This document shows positions 42,659 through 50,274 of a stretch of DNA of 64,000 nucleotides, in pieces. The translations under genes were made by a program, and so were the position numbers. This stretch comes from Umezawaea tangerina. Its GTDB lineage: Bacteria; Actinomycetota; Actinomycetes; Mycobacteriales; Pseudonocardiaceae. The first letter of the stretch is position 1. Every line of letters starts with the position of its first letter. Below the pieces are notes generated by a model that had not been told where the DNA came from, ran no database searches, and worked only from the letters and a program-made list of their open reading frames with translations. The stretch covers positions 124,001-188,000 of the forward strand of contig NZ_PVTF01000002.1 in assembly GCF_003002815.1 (NCBI RefSeq), given 5' to 3'.

Positions 42659-43717
42659 TCAGCCCGCCTTGACGAGGTCCGGGTACAGCGTCGTGGCGAT
42701 CTCGCGGACGGTGTCGGCGTTGCGGACGCTCGCGATGGTCGTGCGCTCCGAGGGGATCCGGAGGAACCTGTCCTCGCGGACCGCCTTGAGCCCGGCGGTG
42801 GCGGGGAACTCCTTGAGGAACTTCACGGCCTCGTCGAACCCGGCCTGGTTGGCCCGCGCGTCGCCGCGGTTGCGGACGCCGAGCTGGATCCAGTCCGGGT
42901 CGCGGGCGACGACGTCCTCCCAGCCCACCGGCTTGAACCCGCCCGAGCAGTCGCCGTAGACGTTGCGGGCTCCGGCGAGGGTGATCACGGCGTTGGCGAC
43001 CTGCTGGTTGCACGCCGCGACCGGCTGGCCGGGAGTCGCGCCCACGTCGAAGAAGTAGTACGTCGGCCGCTGGTCCTGCGGCACCTTCGCGAGCGCGTCG
43101 CGGACCTCGCCGGTCTTGCGCTCCATCTCCGCCACCAGCTCCCCGGCCCTGGGCGACGTGCCGGTCATCGCGCCGAGGCGCTTGAGATCGCCCTCGACCG
43201 CCGACAGGTCCACCACCGGACCACCGGACTGGGCCGGGCAGGCGGTGGACTGGAGGAAGAGGTGCTTGATGCCGACCGCGGCGAACTCCTCCTCGGTGGG
43301 GGCGACACCAGCGGCACCGCCCATCATGCCCATGTTGCTGAACGTGTCGATGTACAGGTCGGCACCGGAGCCGAGCAGCTTCTCCTTGGCGATCACCTTG
43401 TCGCCCAACACCTGGATCTTCGCCGCGTCCCGGGCGAACCGCTCGGGCATGGTGCCCTCGGCTGGTGGGAACCCGGTGCCCAGCACCCGGTCCTGCGCGC
43501 CGAGCCAGAACAGCATCTCCAGGCTGGAGGCGTTGCTCGTCACGATCTTCGACGGCGGGGCGTCGAAGGTGACCGCGGATCCCTTGCAGTTCTCCAGTTC
43601 CACCGGGAACCCGGCTCCGGCGGGTGCCTGCGGCGCGGAGGCGGACACCCCGCCCGCGCACGCCGAGAGCAAAAAGGCCGCGGTGACCAGCACACCGCAC
43701 AGCACCCGACAACGCAC
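42659..43717 (-). CDS. Siderophore-type ABC substrate-binding lipoprotein
   Basis: This 352-residue protein has a lipoprotein signal (VTAAFLLSAC, lipobox Cys about residue 20) and a class III periplasmic-binding fold (SKIVTSNASSLEMLFWLGAQ, DADWIQLGV-like strand). It carries an unusual Met/Gly stretch (FSNMGMMGGAAGVAP). It captures an iron-siderophore or corrinoid at the cell surface. The 150 bases upstream show no clear iron box or cobalamin riboswitch. Confidence 0.88.
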   Translation of the reverse strand: MRCRVLCGVLVTAAFLLSACAGGVSASAPQAPAGAGFPVELENCKGSAVTFDAPPSKIVTSNASSLEMLFWLGAQDRVLGTGFPPAEGTMPERFARDAAKIQVLGDKVIAKEKLLGSGADLYIDTFSNMGMMGGAAGVAPTEEEFAAVGIKHLFLQSTACPAQSGGPVVDLSAVEGDLKRLGAMTGTSPRAGELVAEMERKTGEVRDALAKVPQDQRPTYYFFDVGATPGQPVAACNQQVANAVITLAGARNVYGDCSGGFKPVGWEDVVARDPDWIQLGVRNRGDARANQAGFDEAVKFLKEFPATAGLKAVREDRFLRIPSERTTIASVRNADTVREIATTLYPDLVKAG

Positions 43718-43868
43718 GTCCCGACTCCTGTCCGGGCCCGATCCCCTGCCGGCCCAACACCCAGTAGTCGGCTCCCGCCCCGTCCTGGTTCCCGCGCATC
43801 GCGGTCCGGTGTGGACGCGGGCGGCCGTCGGCGCGGAACGTTGCCGTGCGGGCAGGTCCGCGGCGGGA

Positions 43869-44435
43869 TCAGACCGCGCCCGAGTCCTCCTGGTCCCCCG
43901 CCCTCAGCAGGTCGTCGCGGGCTCGTGCGACGCGGGAGCGGACCGTGCCGATCGGGCAGCCGCACACCTCGGCGGCCTCGGCGTAGGACAGCCCGAACAC
44001 CTGGGTCAGCAGCAGCGCCTCCCGGCGGTCCGGGGTCAGGGCGGCCAGCATGACGTTGAGCTCGACGACGTCCTCGAACCCGGTGCGCGTGTTCTTCCAC
44101 GTGTCGGCGTCGGAGGCCTGCACGTAGTCGGCCGCCCACGCGATCGACGGCCGGGCCACCGCGGCCCGCACGTGGTCGACCACCGTCCGCCGCGCGATCG
44201 ACAGCAGCCACGTCCGCGCGGACGACCGCCCCTCGAAGCCGGGGAGGCTGCGCAGCGCGCGCAGGTAGACCTCCTGGGTGAGGTCGTCGGCCACGCGGAC
44301 GTCGGCGAGGTGGGCCACCAACCGCCACACGTCGCGCTGCGTGGCGCGGATGAACCGCTCCAACGCCGCCCGGTCACCTGCACCGGCGGCGAGAGCGCAT
44401 TCCGTCACCGCGTCGTCGTCACGTGTAGTGGGCAC
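43869..44435 (-). CDS. ECF RNA polymerase sigma factor, paralogue A
   Basis: This 188-residue sigma factor has region 2 (FIRATQRDVWRLVAHLADVR, DDLTQEVYLRALRSL) and region 4 (VFGLSYAEAAEVCGCPIGTV). GTG 44435 faces a divergent anti-sigma gene starting at 44500. It is strongly similar, and equal in length, to the sigma gene at 45560. It may regulate the adjacent siderophore operon transcribed in the same direction downstream, but this is context only. Confidence 0.9.
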   Translation of the reverse strand: MPTTRDDDAVTECALAAGAGDRAALERFIRATQRDVWRLVAHLADVRVADDLTQEVYLRALRSLPGFEGRSSARTWLLSIARRTVVDHVRAAVARPSIAWAADYVQASDADTWKNTRTGFEDVVELNVMLAALTPDRREALLLTQVFGLSYAEAAEVCGCPIGTVRSRVARARDDLLRAGDQEDSGAV

Positions 44436-44464
44436 GGTGGATGAGGCTAACCCAGAAACCCGCG

Positions 44465-44490
44465 GGAACTTCTGCTCCTCTTGGAGCGAC
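44465..44490 (+). promoter_or_regulatory. Possible ECF-type promoter of anti-sigma gene
   Basis: GGAAC (44465-44469), 17 bases and CGAC (44487-44490) resemble an ECF promoter. The start point would fall near the GTG at 44500, giving a leaderless mRNA. No close ribosome site exists, which agrees. Confidence 0.4.
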
Positions 44491-44499
44491 AATCTCCAC

Positions 44500-45243
44500 G
44501 TGGACTGCGACATCTGCCGGGAAGCCGTGTCGGCGCGAGCCGACGGTGAGCCCGAACCCGTGCCCACCGAGGTGACCGATGCCCACCTCGCGTCCTGCGC
44601 CGCCTGCCGCAAGTGGCAACAAGATGTCGCCACCATCACCCGCGGCCTGCGCATCCGCCCGGCGGTCGAGGTCCCCGACCTCACCGCCCAGATCCTCGCC
44701 GCCACCCCACCGCCACTCCCCCGACCTCGGACGACGCGCGGCTGGTACCCCCGCATGGTCCTGGCGGGCATCGGCGTCGCCCAGCTCACGCTCGGGCTGG
44801 CTCAGGTGTTCAGCACGGGCGGCACCGACGTCCACGCCGCCCACGGCTCCCCGCACCTCTTCAACGAGAGCACCGCCTGGAACCTCGCCCTCGGCCTCGG
44901 CATGCTCTGGACCGCCCTCCGCCCCAAAGCCAGCACCGGCCTCCTCCCCGTCATGGCCGGCTTCGTCACCGTCCTCACCCTCTTCTCCACCCACGACCTC
45001 ATCACCGGCACAGCCACGCTCGCCCGCATCACCACCCACCTCTTCCTCGTCCTCGGCCTCGTCGTCCTCCTGATCGTCCACCGCACCCGCCACACCCCGG
45101 AAGACGGCGCCCGCACCACCACAAACACGGACTCCCCGCTCGACATCGACACCGACAACACCCCCACCCCCAACCCCCACAACGACAACGGCCCCAGCCG
45201 CTGGCGCCACCTACGCCCGGTAAGCCGCAAACACGCCGCCTGA
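44500..45243 (+). CDS. Zinc-finger anti-sigma factor with membrane segments
   Basis: This 247-residue protein opens with a ZAS-type zinc motif: Cys in DCDICREAVSAR, His-x3-Cys-x2-Cys in AHLASCAACRKW. Four membrane segments follow (about 85-200), then a hydrophilic Thr/Asp/Asn/Pro-rich tail (HTPEDGARTTTNTDSPLDID). It probably sequesters one or both neighbouring ECF sigma factors. GTG 44500 is used because no better start precedes the zinc motif. It is divergent from paralogue A and convergent with paralogue B. Confidence 0.82.
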   Translation: MDCDICREAVSARADGEPEPVPTEVTDAHLASCAACRKWQQDVATITRGLRIRPAVEVPDLTAQILAATPPPLPRPRTTRGWYPRMVLAGIGVAQLTLGLAQVFSTGGTDVHAAHGSPHLFNESTAWNLALGLGMLWTALRPKASTGLLPVMAGFVTVLTLFSTHDLITGTATLARITTHLFLVLGLVVLLIVHRTRHTPEDGARTTTNTDSPLDIDTDNTPTPNPHNDNGPSRWRHLRPVSRKHAA

Positions 45244-45271
45244 CCACAAGCGGTGAGCGAACGCCGACGGC

Positions 45272-45352
45272 TCAACAACGCTGGAAGCGACAAGGCGCCC
45301 ACCCAACGACGCTGGAACCGAAACACAAGTCACCCAACGACGCTGGAAGCGA
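45272..45352. repeat. Three short direct repeats, 31-bp period
   Basis: The motif ACGCTGGAA recurs at 45278, 45309 and 45340, within longer copies of CCCAACGACGCTGGAA. The last copy runs into the left edge of the dispersed hairpin element. The copies are too few and short for CRISPR. They may be expansion of the left end of the element. Confidence 0.6.
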
Positions 45353-45553
45353 GCGGGGCTCGTCCGCCGTGGGGTCGGCTTGACTTGGGGTTTTTGGGCT
45401 TAAACTTGCGGCGGCGGGCAGGCTCTACCAACTGCCCTTTTTCGCCCGACGAAGCCCAAAAAAGGGGCCCCAAGTCAAGCCGACCGCACCCGGAGACGGC
45501 TGTAGCGACACCCGGTTTCAACTCACCAGCTCACCCATACTGGACGACACACA
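45352..45553. repeat. Dispersed three-tier hairpin repeat, copy 2
   Basis: The core 45377-45481 repeats 41-144 with identical outer and middle arms. Differences are confined mostly to the loop-side sequence (45402-45412) and a mismatch in the inner hairpin (GGGCAGG facing ACTGCCC). The T5 run after the inner hairpin is kept. Flanks also resemble copy 1. It lies between convergent sigma and anti-sigma genes, where it could also end both transcripts. Confidence 0.8.
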
Positions 45554-45559
45554 ACACCC

Positions 45560-46126
45560 CTACCCCACCGACCTCCTCCCCTCCCCCAACAACCCCACCA
45601 GATCCTCCCGCGCCCTCGCCACCCTCGACCGAATCGTCCCCACCGGACAATCGCAGACCTCAGCCGCGTCCGCGTACGACAGCCCCAGCACCTGCGTCAG
45701 CACGAACGCCGTCCCCCGCTCCCCCTCCAACGACGCCACGACCGCGTTCAGCACAACCCCCTCGGCCACTCCCGGCTGCCCCGGCTGCGCCCTCTCCGCC
45801 ACGCTCACCCAGTCGTCCCGCCCGTCCACCCGCGGCCGGACCCGCACCGACCGGATGTGGTCGGCCACCACCCGCCGCGCGATGGACAGCAGCCACGTCC
45901 GCGCCGACGACCTCCCCTGGAACCGCGCCAGGCTCGGCAGCGCGCGCAGGTAGGTCTCCTGCGCCAGGTCGTCGGCCAGCTGCACGTCCCCGGCCAGGTG
46001 TGCCACGAACCGCCACACGTCCCCCTGGGTGGCGCGCACGAACCCCTCCACGGCCCCCGGATCCCCCGCCCGCGCCCGCAGCGCCAGCCCGGTGACCTCG
46101 GCGTCATCACATCGCAGCAGCCTCAC
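45560..46126 (-). CDS. ECF RNA polymerase sigma factor, paralogue B
   Basis: This 188-residue sigma factor is closely related to the one at 43869: region 2 FVRATQGDVWRFVAHLAGDV, DDLAQETYLRALPSL, and region 4 VLGLSYADAAEVCDCPVGTI. GTG 46126 is preceded by an ECF-like promoter at 46136-46161. It lacks its own anti-sigma gene and may share the one at 44500. Confidence 0.88.
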   Translation of the reverse strand: MRLLRCDDAEVTGLALRARAGDPGAVEGFVRATQGDVWRFVAHLAGDVQLADDLAQETYLRALPSLARFQGRSSARTWLLSIARRVVADHIRSVRVRPRVDGRDDWVSVAERAQPGQPGVAEGVVLNAVVASLEGERGTAFVLTQVLGLSYADAAEVCDCPVGTIRSRVARAREDLVGLLGEGRRSVG

Positions 46127-46135
46127 ACCGAGGAC

Positions 46136-46161
46136 TACGGAACACCCGGTCCACTCGTTCA
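46136..46161 (-). promoter_or_regulatory. ECF-like promoter of sigma paralogue B
   Basis: TGAAC (46161-46157), 17 bases and CGTA (46139-46136) lie just upstream of the GTG. The block GAACGAGTGG, which includes the -35, is repeated 20 bases further upstream. This suggests autoregulation. Confidence 0.45.
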
Positions 46162-46198
46162 ACCCCAGGACCACTCGTTCGGCCCCAAGCCGGGATCC

Positions 46199-47431
46199 TC
46201 ACCCTTCGAGCCCCGCCGCGCGCCCCTCGAACAGCTCCCGCTCACGCGTGTTCCGCGTCATCGCGGCGGCGCGGAGGAACTCCTCGCGGGCCTCGGCCGA
46301 GCGGCCCAACCTGGCCAGCAGGTCACCGCGCACCGCGGGCACCAGCGCGTAGTTCGGCAGCTCCAGCGCGTCGACGACGGCCAGCCCGTGCTGGGCGCCG
46401 TGGGCGTGGCCGACCGCCACCGCGCGGTTGAGCTCGACCACCGGGGACGGCGACACGTGGGCGAGCACCTGGTACAGCGTCGCGATGCGGTCCCAGTCGG
46501 TGTCCTCGGCCCGCGCCGCCCGTGCGTGGCAGGCCGCGATCGACGCCTGCAACGCGTACGGCCCGAACGTGCCCTCCGCCAGCGCGAGCGCGTCCAGGCC
46601 GCGGCGGACGAGCAGCCGGTCCCACCGCGACCGGTCCTGGTCCTGCAGCAGCACCGGTGCCCCGGTGGCATCGGTCCGCGCGGGCAGCCGCGACGCCTGC
46701 AGCTCCATCAGCGCCGCCAGCCCGTGCACCTCGGGCTCGTGCGGCGCCAACGTGGCCAGGACGCGGCCGAGCCGCAGCGCCTCCTGGCACAGCGACGGCC
46801 GGGTCCAGTCGTCGCCCGCGGTCGCCGCGTACCCCTCGTTGAAGACCAGGTAGACGACCTCCAGCACGGAGGCCAGGCGTTGGGCGGCCTCGGCCGGTGG
46901 CGGCAGCTCGATGGGAATCCGCTCGGAGGCGAGCGTCCGCTTCGCGCGGGTGATGCGCCGGGCGGCCGCCGCCTCCGACACCAGGTACGCACGGGCGATC
47001 TCGGGGACGGTCAGCCCGCCGAGCAGCCGGAGGGTGAGCGCCACCCGCGACTCCGTCGGCAGCACCGGGTGGCAGGTGGTGAAGACGAGACGCAGCAGGT
47101 CGTCGCCCACGTAGTCGTCGAGCGCCGCGGCCAGGTCAGGGTCGTCGACATCCGTGGTCGCCCGGCCGATCTCGGCGAGCTTCTCCCGGTAGCGGGTGCG
47201 CCTGCGCAGCAGGTCGACGGCGCGGTGCTTGGCCGTCGCCATCAGCCAGGAGCCGGGGTGGTCCGGCACCCCGTCCGTCGGCCACCGCTCCAACGCGATG
47301 ACCAGCGTGTCCTGGGCCAGCTCCTCGGCGAGGCCGACGTCGCCGACCAGGCGCGCGAGACCCGCGACGATCCGGGCGGACTCGATCCGCCAGACCGCCT
47401 CCACCACGCGGCGGGGATCGGTGGACGTCAT
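46199..47431 (-). CDS. ECF42-type sigma factor with DUF6596/TPR-like C-terminal extension
   Basis: This 410-residue protein has sigma region 2 (DVGLAEELAQDTLVIALERW) and region 4 (RLLGGLTVPEIARAYLVSEA), then a ~220-residue helical C-terminal extension (VYLVFNEGYAATAGDDWTRP, ARAEDTDWDRIATLYQVLAH). This is the hallmark of ECF42 factors, which are encoded beside DGPF proteins instead of anti-sigma factors. ATG 47431 with GAGGA upstream is preferred to GTG 47449. It follows the DGPF gene closely. Confidence 0.9.
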   Translation of the reverse strand: MTSTDPRRVVEAVWRIESARIVAGLARLVGDVGLAEELAQDTLVIALERWPTDGVPDHPGSWLMATAKHRAVDLLRRRTRYREKLAEIGRATTDVDDPDLAAALDDYVGDDLLRLVFTTCHPVLPTESRVALTLRLLGGLTVPEIARAYLVSEAAAARRITRAKRTLASERIPIELPPPAEAAQRLASVLEVVYLVFNEGYAATAGDDWTRPSLCQEALRLGRVLATLAPHEPEVHGLAALMELQASRLPARTDATGAPVLLQDQDRSRWDRLLVRRGLDALALAEGTFGPYALQASIAACHARAARAEDTDWDRIATLYQVLAHVSPSPVVELNRAVAVGHAHGAQHGLAVVDALELPNYALVPAVRGDLLARLGRSAEAREEFLRAAAMTRNTRERELFEGRAAGLEG

Positions 47432-47456
47432 GGCCACCGATCCTCGCACGCGGGGT

Positions 47457-47828
47457 TCAGCCCTGGCCGCCGAAGTCCTCGGGGCCGAACACCTTCAGCA
47501 CCTCGGCCACGCCGTCCCAGCCCTCCCAGAGGTCGCGGTGGAGCTTCATGAAGCGGGACGTCCACTCCACGGCCTCCTCTTTGGACCGGACCTCGTAGAG
47601 GGCGTAGCTGATGGTCTCCTTCGCCTCGGCGAACGGGCCGTCGGTGACGCTCAGCCCGCCGCCCTCCAGGGTCACCCTGGCCCCGGCCGCGCTCGGGGCG
47701 AGGCCCGCGGTGTCCAGCAGCGCGCCCGCGGCGGTGGCGTCCGCGCCGAGCTTCATGATCGCCTCCAGCAGACCGGGAGGCGGCGGGGTGGTGGGCTGGG
47801 CGGCCTTCAGCAGGACGAGGTAGCGCAT
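47457..47828 (-). CDS. YCII/DGPF-domain protein, ECF42 partner
   Basis: This 123-residue protein starts MRYLVLLKAAQPT and carries the defining DGPF motif in LSVTDGPFAEAKETISYAL. DGPF proteins are genomic partners of ECF42 sigma factors; their biochemical role is unknown and no sequestration has been established. It lies between the DUF998 gene and the sigma gene on one strand. Confidence 0.9.
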   Translation of the reverse strand: MRYLVLLKAAQPTTPPPPGLLEAIMKLGADATAAGALLDTAGLAPSAAGARVTLEGGGLSVTDGPFAEAKETISYALYEVRSKEEAVEWTSRFMKLHRDLWEGWDGVAEVLKVFGPEDFGGQG

Positions 47829-47862
47829 GGTCGTGGTCCTTTCGGTGGACGGGTCGGTGGGG

Positions 47863-48483
47863 TCAGGCCGCGACACGGGCGAACCGGGCGCACACGGTGC
47901 CCAGCCACGCCCAGGCGAGGACGACGGCGGCGCAGAACGCGAGCACGGCGAGGCCGCGCGACCCGCTCGCGATGCCGACGAACGCGGCGGCGAACACCAC
48001 ACCGGTGACGCGGGAGAACCAGGTCAGCCCGGTGTTCCCGGCACGGGCGAAGCCCGCCGCCAGCACGAGGCAGGCGGCGACGAGGCACGCGAACCCGATC
48101 CCGCCGACCACGAGGTGCAGCATGCCGTGCCAGGTCGGCGTCGTCGTGGCGGGCGCGCCGACGGGGAAGCCCGGCACCGGGTCGGCGCGGAACGCGCCCG
48201 CCGCGACCAGGCTCAGGCCGTAACCGCCGACCAGCGCCGCGCCGCGCACGGACGCCCACCGCAGGCCGACCGCGGCCGCCATCGTGAGCAGGCCGGTGAC
48301 CACGAAGTTCGCGGTCTGGATCCAGCCGAGGTCGCCGGTGGCGAGCAGGCTCCAGGCGTGCTCGCCCAGGTCGAAGCCCTCGCGCGTGAACGCCTGCGCG
48401 AGGGAGGTGCCGACGTAGAGCGGGCCCGCGAGGACGCCGCAGACGAGCAGCGGTCGGGTGGTGCGGGTGAGCGTCGGAGTCAT
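47863..48483 (-). CDS. DUF998 membrane protein
   Basis: This 206-residue protein has six hydrophobic segments and the DUF998 pattern (LLVCGVLAGPLYVGTSLAQA, FDLGEHAWSLLATGDLGWIQ). It is preceded by a strong AAGGAG ribosome site. It is the first gene of the DUF998-DGPF-ECF42 operon and is probably a target or sensor in that system. Confidence 0.82.
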   Translation of the reverse strand: MTPTLTRTTRPLLVCGVLAGPLYVGTSLAQAFTREGFDLGEHAWSLLATGDLGWIQTANFVVTGLLTMAAAVGLRWASVRGAALVGGYGLSLVAAGAFRADPVPGFPVGAPATTTPTWHGMLHLVVGGIGFACLVAACLVLAAGFARAGNTGLTWFSRVTGVVFAAAFVGIASGSRGLAVLAFCAAVVLAWAWLGTVCARFARVAA

Positions 48484-48626
48484 GTCGCTGTCTCCTTCGT
48501 TCGAGTGGCCTCACCTGTGCCTCGAACGGGACGCGCCGGATCGGACAGGACCGTCGGACTTTTCTCCCGGCCGTCCGGTGTGGACCTGGACAGGCCGGTG
48601 TGGACGGCTGAGGGGATGATGCTCCG

Positions 48627-49811
48627 GTGAGTCTGACCAGCCAGCTCGACGGCGGAGCGCTCGGCGCGTGGTTCGCGGGCCGCTTCCCCGGCACCGGGCG
48701 CCTGGCGCAGTCGATCACCGCCACCGCGCTCAGGGTGGAGCCGGTGCGGCCCGCCGGGCCGGTCGGGCCGGAGCACTGGGCGCTGGTCGAGGGCGCGTTC
48801 GGCGCCCGGCTGGCCCTGCTGGTCGACGGCGCTCCCCCGTACCGCGCCCTGCACGGGCTCGTCCGCGCCGGGCTCGCGTCCCGCGAGTGGGCGGACCGGA
48901 CCGCGGCGGGGTTCCCGTCGCACCGCGGCCTCGCCCCCGGCCGGGCCGCCCGCGGGCTGGAGCTGCGGCCCGCGCCCGGCGGGTGGGTCGACCTGGCCGG
49001 GCCGGACGACGGTCCGCCGCCGACCCGGCACGAGCCGGTGCTCACGGAGCTCTTCGGCCGCTTGGTCCGCTACCTCGACGGGCACGCCGGGCCCGGCGTC
49101 CTGGGCACGCCGAACGTGGAGGCCGGGTTCGCGAGGATGTGCGTGCTGCTCGCGGGCTGGGCGTCCGACGACCTGCCGGAGTGGCTGGCCGGGCTGCACG
49201 CGCGGGAGGGCTACACGGTGGACGACCTGTGGGACCTGCCCGAGGAGGCGCTGGTCGTCGAGCTGGCCGAGCTGGCCGAGCGGCTGCGCCAGAACCAGGG
49301 CGACCAGCGGGAACGGCCGTTGGAGCTGTGGCGCGGGTGGGGCCACGACTACGCCGAGCCCGCCGGTCCGGCGGCGCTCAAGCGGGCGGACACCGGGCAG
49401 GCGGGCAGCGGGCTGCCCGCCGGGGTGTGGGGCGTGTCGGCGCCGGTGCTGGTCGACCACTGGGCCGACGCGGACCTGCTGGTCGGCGACCGGCTGCTGG
49501 ACGTGACGACGACCGTGCACGCCGACGACCCGGAAGTGGTGGCGCGCTGGTTGTGGCGGCTGGCGGCGTACACGTGGCTGGACACGGCAGACCGGTACCG
49601 GGTGCACGCGGTGGGGCTGTACCTCGGCAGGCACGGGGTGCACGTGACGTGGGACGCGACGACGTTCACCCAGGCGCTGCTCGGGGCCGGGAAGGGCGTC
49701 GAGTCGGCGCGCAGGGAGTTCCTGCGGGTGGCCCGCAAGGCGATCGCCGCGGACGGGGCCCGGCCGCCCGCCGGGACCGGCCGGTTGCTGCCCTGGCGCG
49801 GCCGGGGCTAG
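48627..49811 (+). CDS. Hypothetical protein with nuclease-like (PD-(D/E)XK-type) region
   Basis: This 394-residue cytosolic protein starts at GTG 48627. The C-terminal third contains ADLLVGDRLLDVTTTVHADD followed by a helix (WLWRLAAYTWLDTADRY) and VHAVGLYLGRHGVHV. This order resembles the PD-(D/E)XK nuclease fold, but the usual Lys of the D-x-K motif is Thr. The N-terminal part is unassigned. Its stop codon TAG lies within the CTAG that bounds the MITE-like element. Confidence 0.55.
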   Translation: MSLTSQLDGGALGAWFAGRFPGTGRLAQSITATALRVEPVRPAGPVGPEHWALVEGAFGARLALLVDGAPPYRALHGLVRAGLASREWADRTAAGFPSHRGLAPGRAARGLELRPAPGGWVDLAGPDDGPPPTRHEPVLTELFGRLVRYLDGHAGPGVLGTPNVEAGFARMCVLLAGWASDDLPEWLAGLHAREGYTVDDLWDLPEEALVVELAELAERLRQNQGDQRERPLELWRGWGHDYAEPAGPAALKRADTGQAGSGLPAGVWGVSAPVLVDHWADADLLVGDRLLDVTTTVHADDPEVVARWLWRLAAYTWLDTADRYRVHAVGLYLGRHGVHVTWDATTFTQALLGAGKGVESARREFLRVARKAIAADGARPPAGTGRLLPWRGRG

Positions 49812-49973
49812 GGCGTGTGTCGAAGTCTCGTTCGATGGGAGTCGCGCCTGAGGTGGTTCCTGGCGGTGCGGCCTGGTGGTCCGCATACCGCTGTTGTATG
49901 CGGACCACCAGGCCGTGCCCCCAGGGGCCGCCTCAGGCCCGGCTACCGCGAACACGGACTTCGAATACACGCC
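49812..49973. mobile_element. MITE-like element flanked by CTAG
   Basis: A 162-bp unit begins GGCGTGT and ends ACACGCC, with CTAG on each side (49808-49811 and 49974-49977). The whole unit is one long imperfect inverted repeat. Its inner 20 bp are perfect (49869-49888 with 49896-49915) around a 7-base loop, and the outer ~60 bp are about 75% paired. It has no transposase and no coding capacity. The CTAG flanks suggest a 4-bp target duplication, as for some IS5-group elements. Confidence 0.7.
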
Positions 49974-49981
49974 CTAGGGCT

Positions 49982-50179
49982 TCAGGGCTGGAAGGGCGTC
50001 TTGACGAGCCACGACAGGCCCTCGGCGGACCTCGGGTCGCGGGGCGGTGGCACGGTCCGGCTTCGCGGGCCGAGGAGGAAACCGTGCCCGCGCGGCGGGT
50101 TGTCGGTCTGGATCCGCAGTGCCTTGCCCTGGACGGGGTAGCACCGCGACTCCCGGTCCGCTCCGCTGGTCTTGACCAC
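49982..50179 (-). CDS. Possible 65-residue protein
   Basis: A GTG at 50179 preceded by a strong GAGGAGGGGG ribosome site opens a 65-residue frame. It encodes (M)VKTSGADRESRCYP, then VQGKALRIQTDNPPRGHGFL, and a basic/Pro-rich C-terminus ending KTPFQP. The family is not recognised. It sits between the MITE-like element and the GH64 terminator. The ribosome site argues for a gene; the length and lack of recognisable relatives argue against. Confidence 0.35.
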   Translation of the reverse strand: MVKTSGADRESRCYPVQGKALRIQTDNPPRGHGFLLGPRSRTVPPPRDPRSAEGLSWLVKTPFQP

Positions 50180-50221
50180 TGCCCCCTCCTCGCCCGGCCC
50201 CGGTGGTGGAACTTCCACAAA

Positions 50222-50268
50222 GGACGGTGACCTCCACGTACTGCAGGGGAACGTGGAGATCACCGTCC
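50222..50268. terminator. Hairpin terminator after GH64 gene
   Basis: Arms 50222-50239 and 50251-50268 pair at 17 of 18 positions around an 11-base loop. The hairpin starts 6 bases past the GH64 stop codon on the minus strand. Confidence 0.75.
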
Positions 50269-50274
50269 AGCTCA

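Noticed and set aside
43718-43868. Cobalamin riboswitch or iron box upstream of the siderophore-type operon
   Set aside because: No B12-box-like sequence and no recognisable IdeR/DtxR palindrome could be found by eye.
45272-45352. CRISPR-like spacing of three short repeats (31-bp period)
   Set aside because: Only three copies, repeats of about 16 bp, spacers of about 15 bp, and no cas genes.
48561-48610. Direct repeat containing CCGGTGTGGAC upstream of the nuclease-like gene
   Set aside because: Two short GC-rich copies with no symmetry; chance is likely at this base composition.
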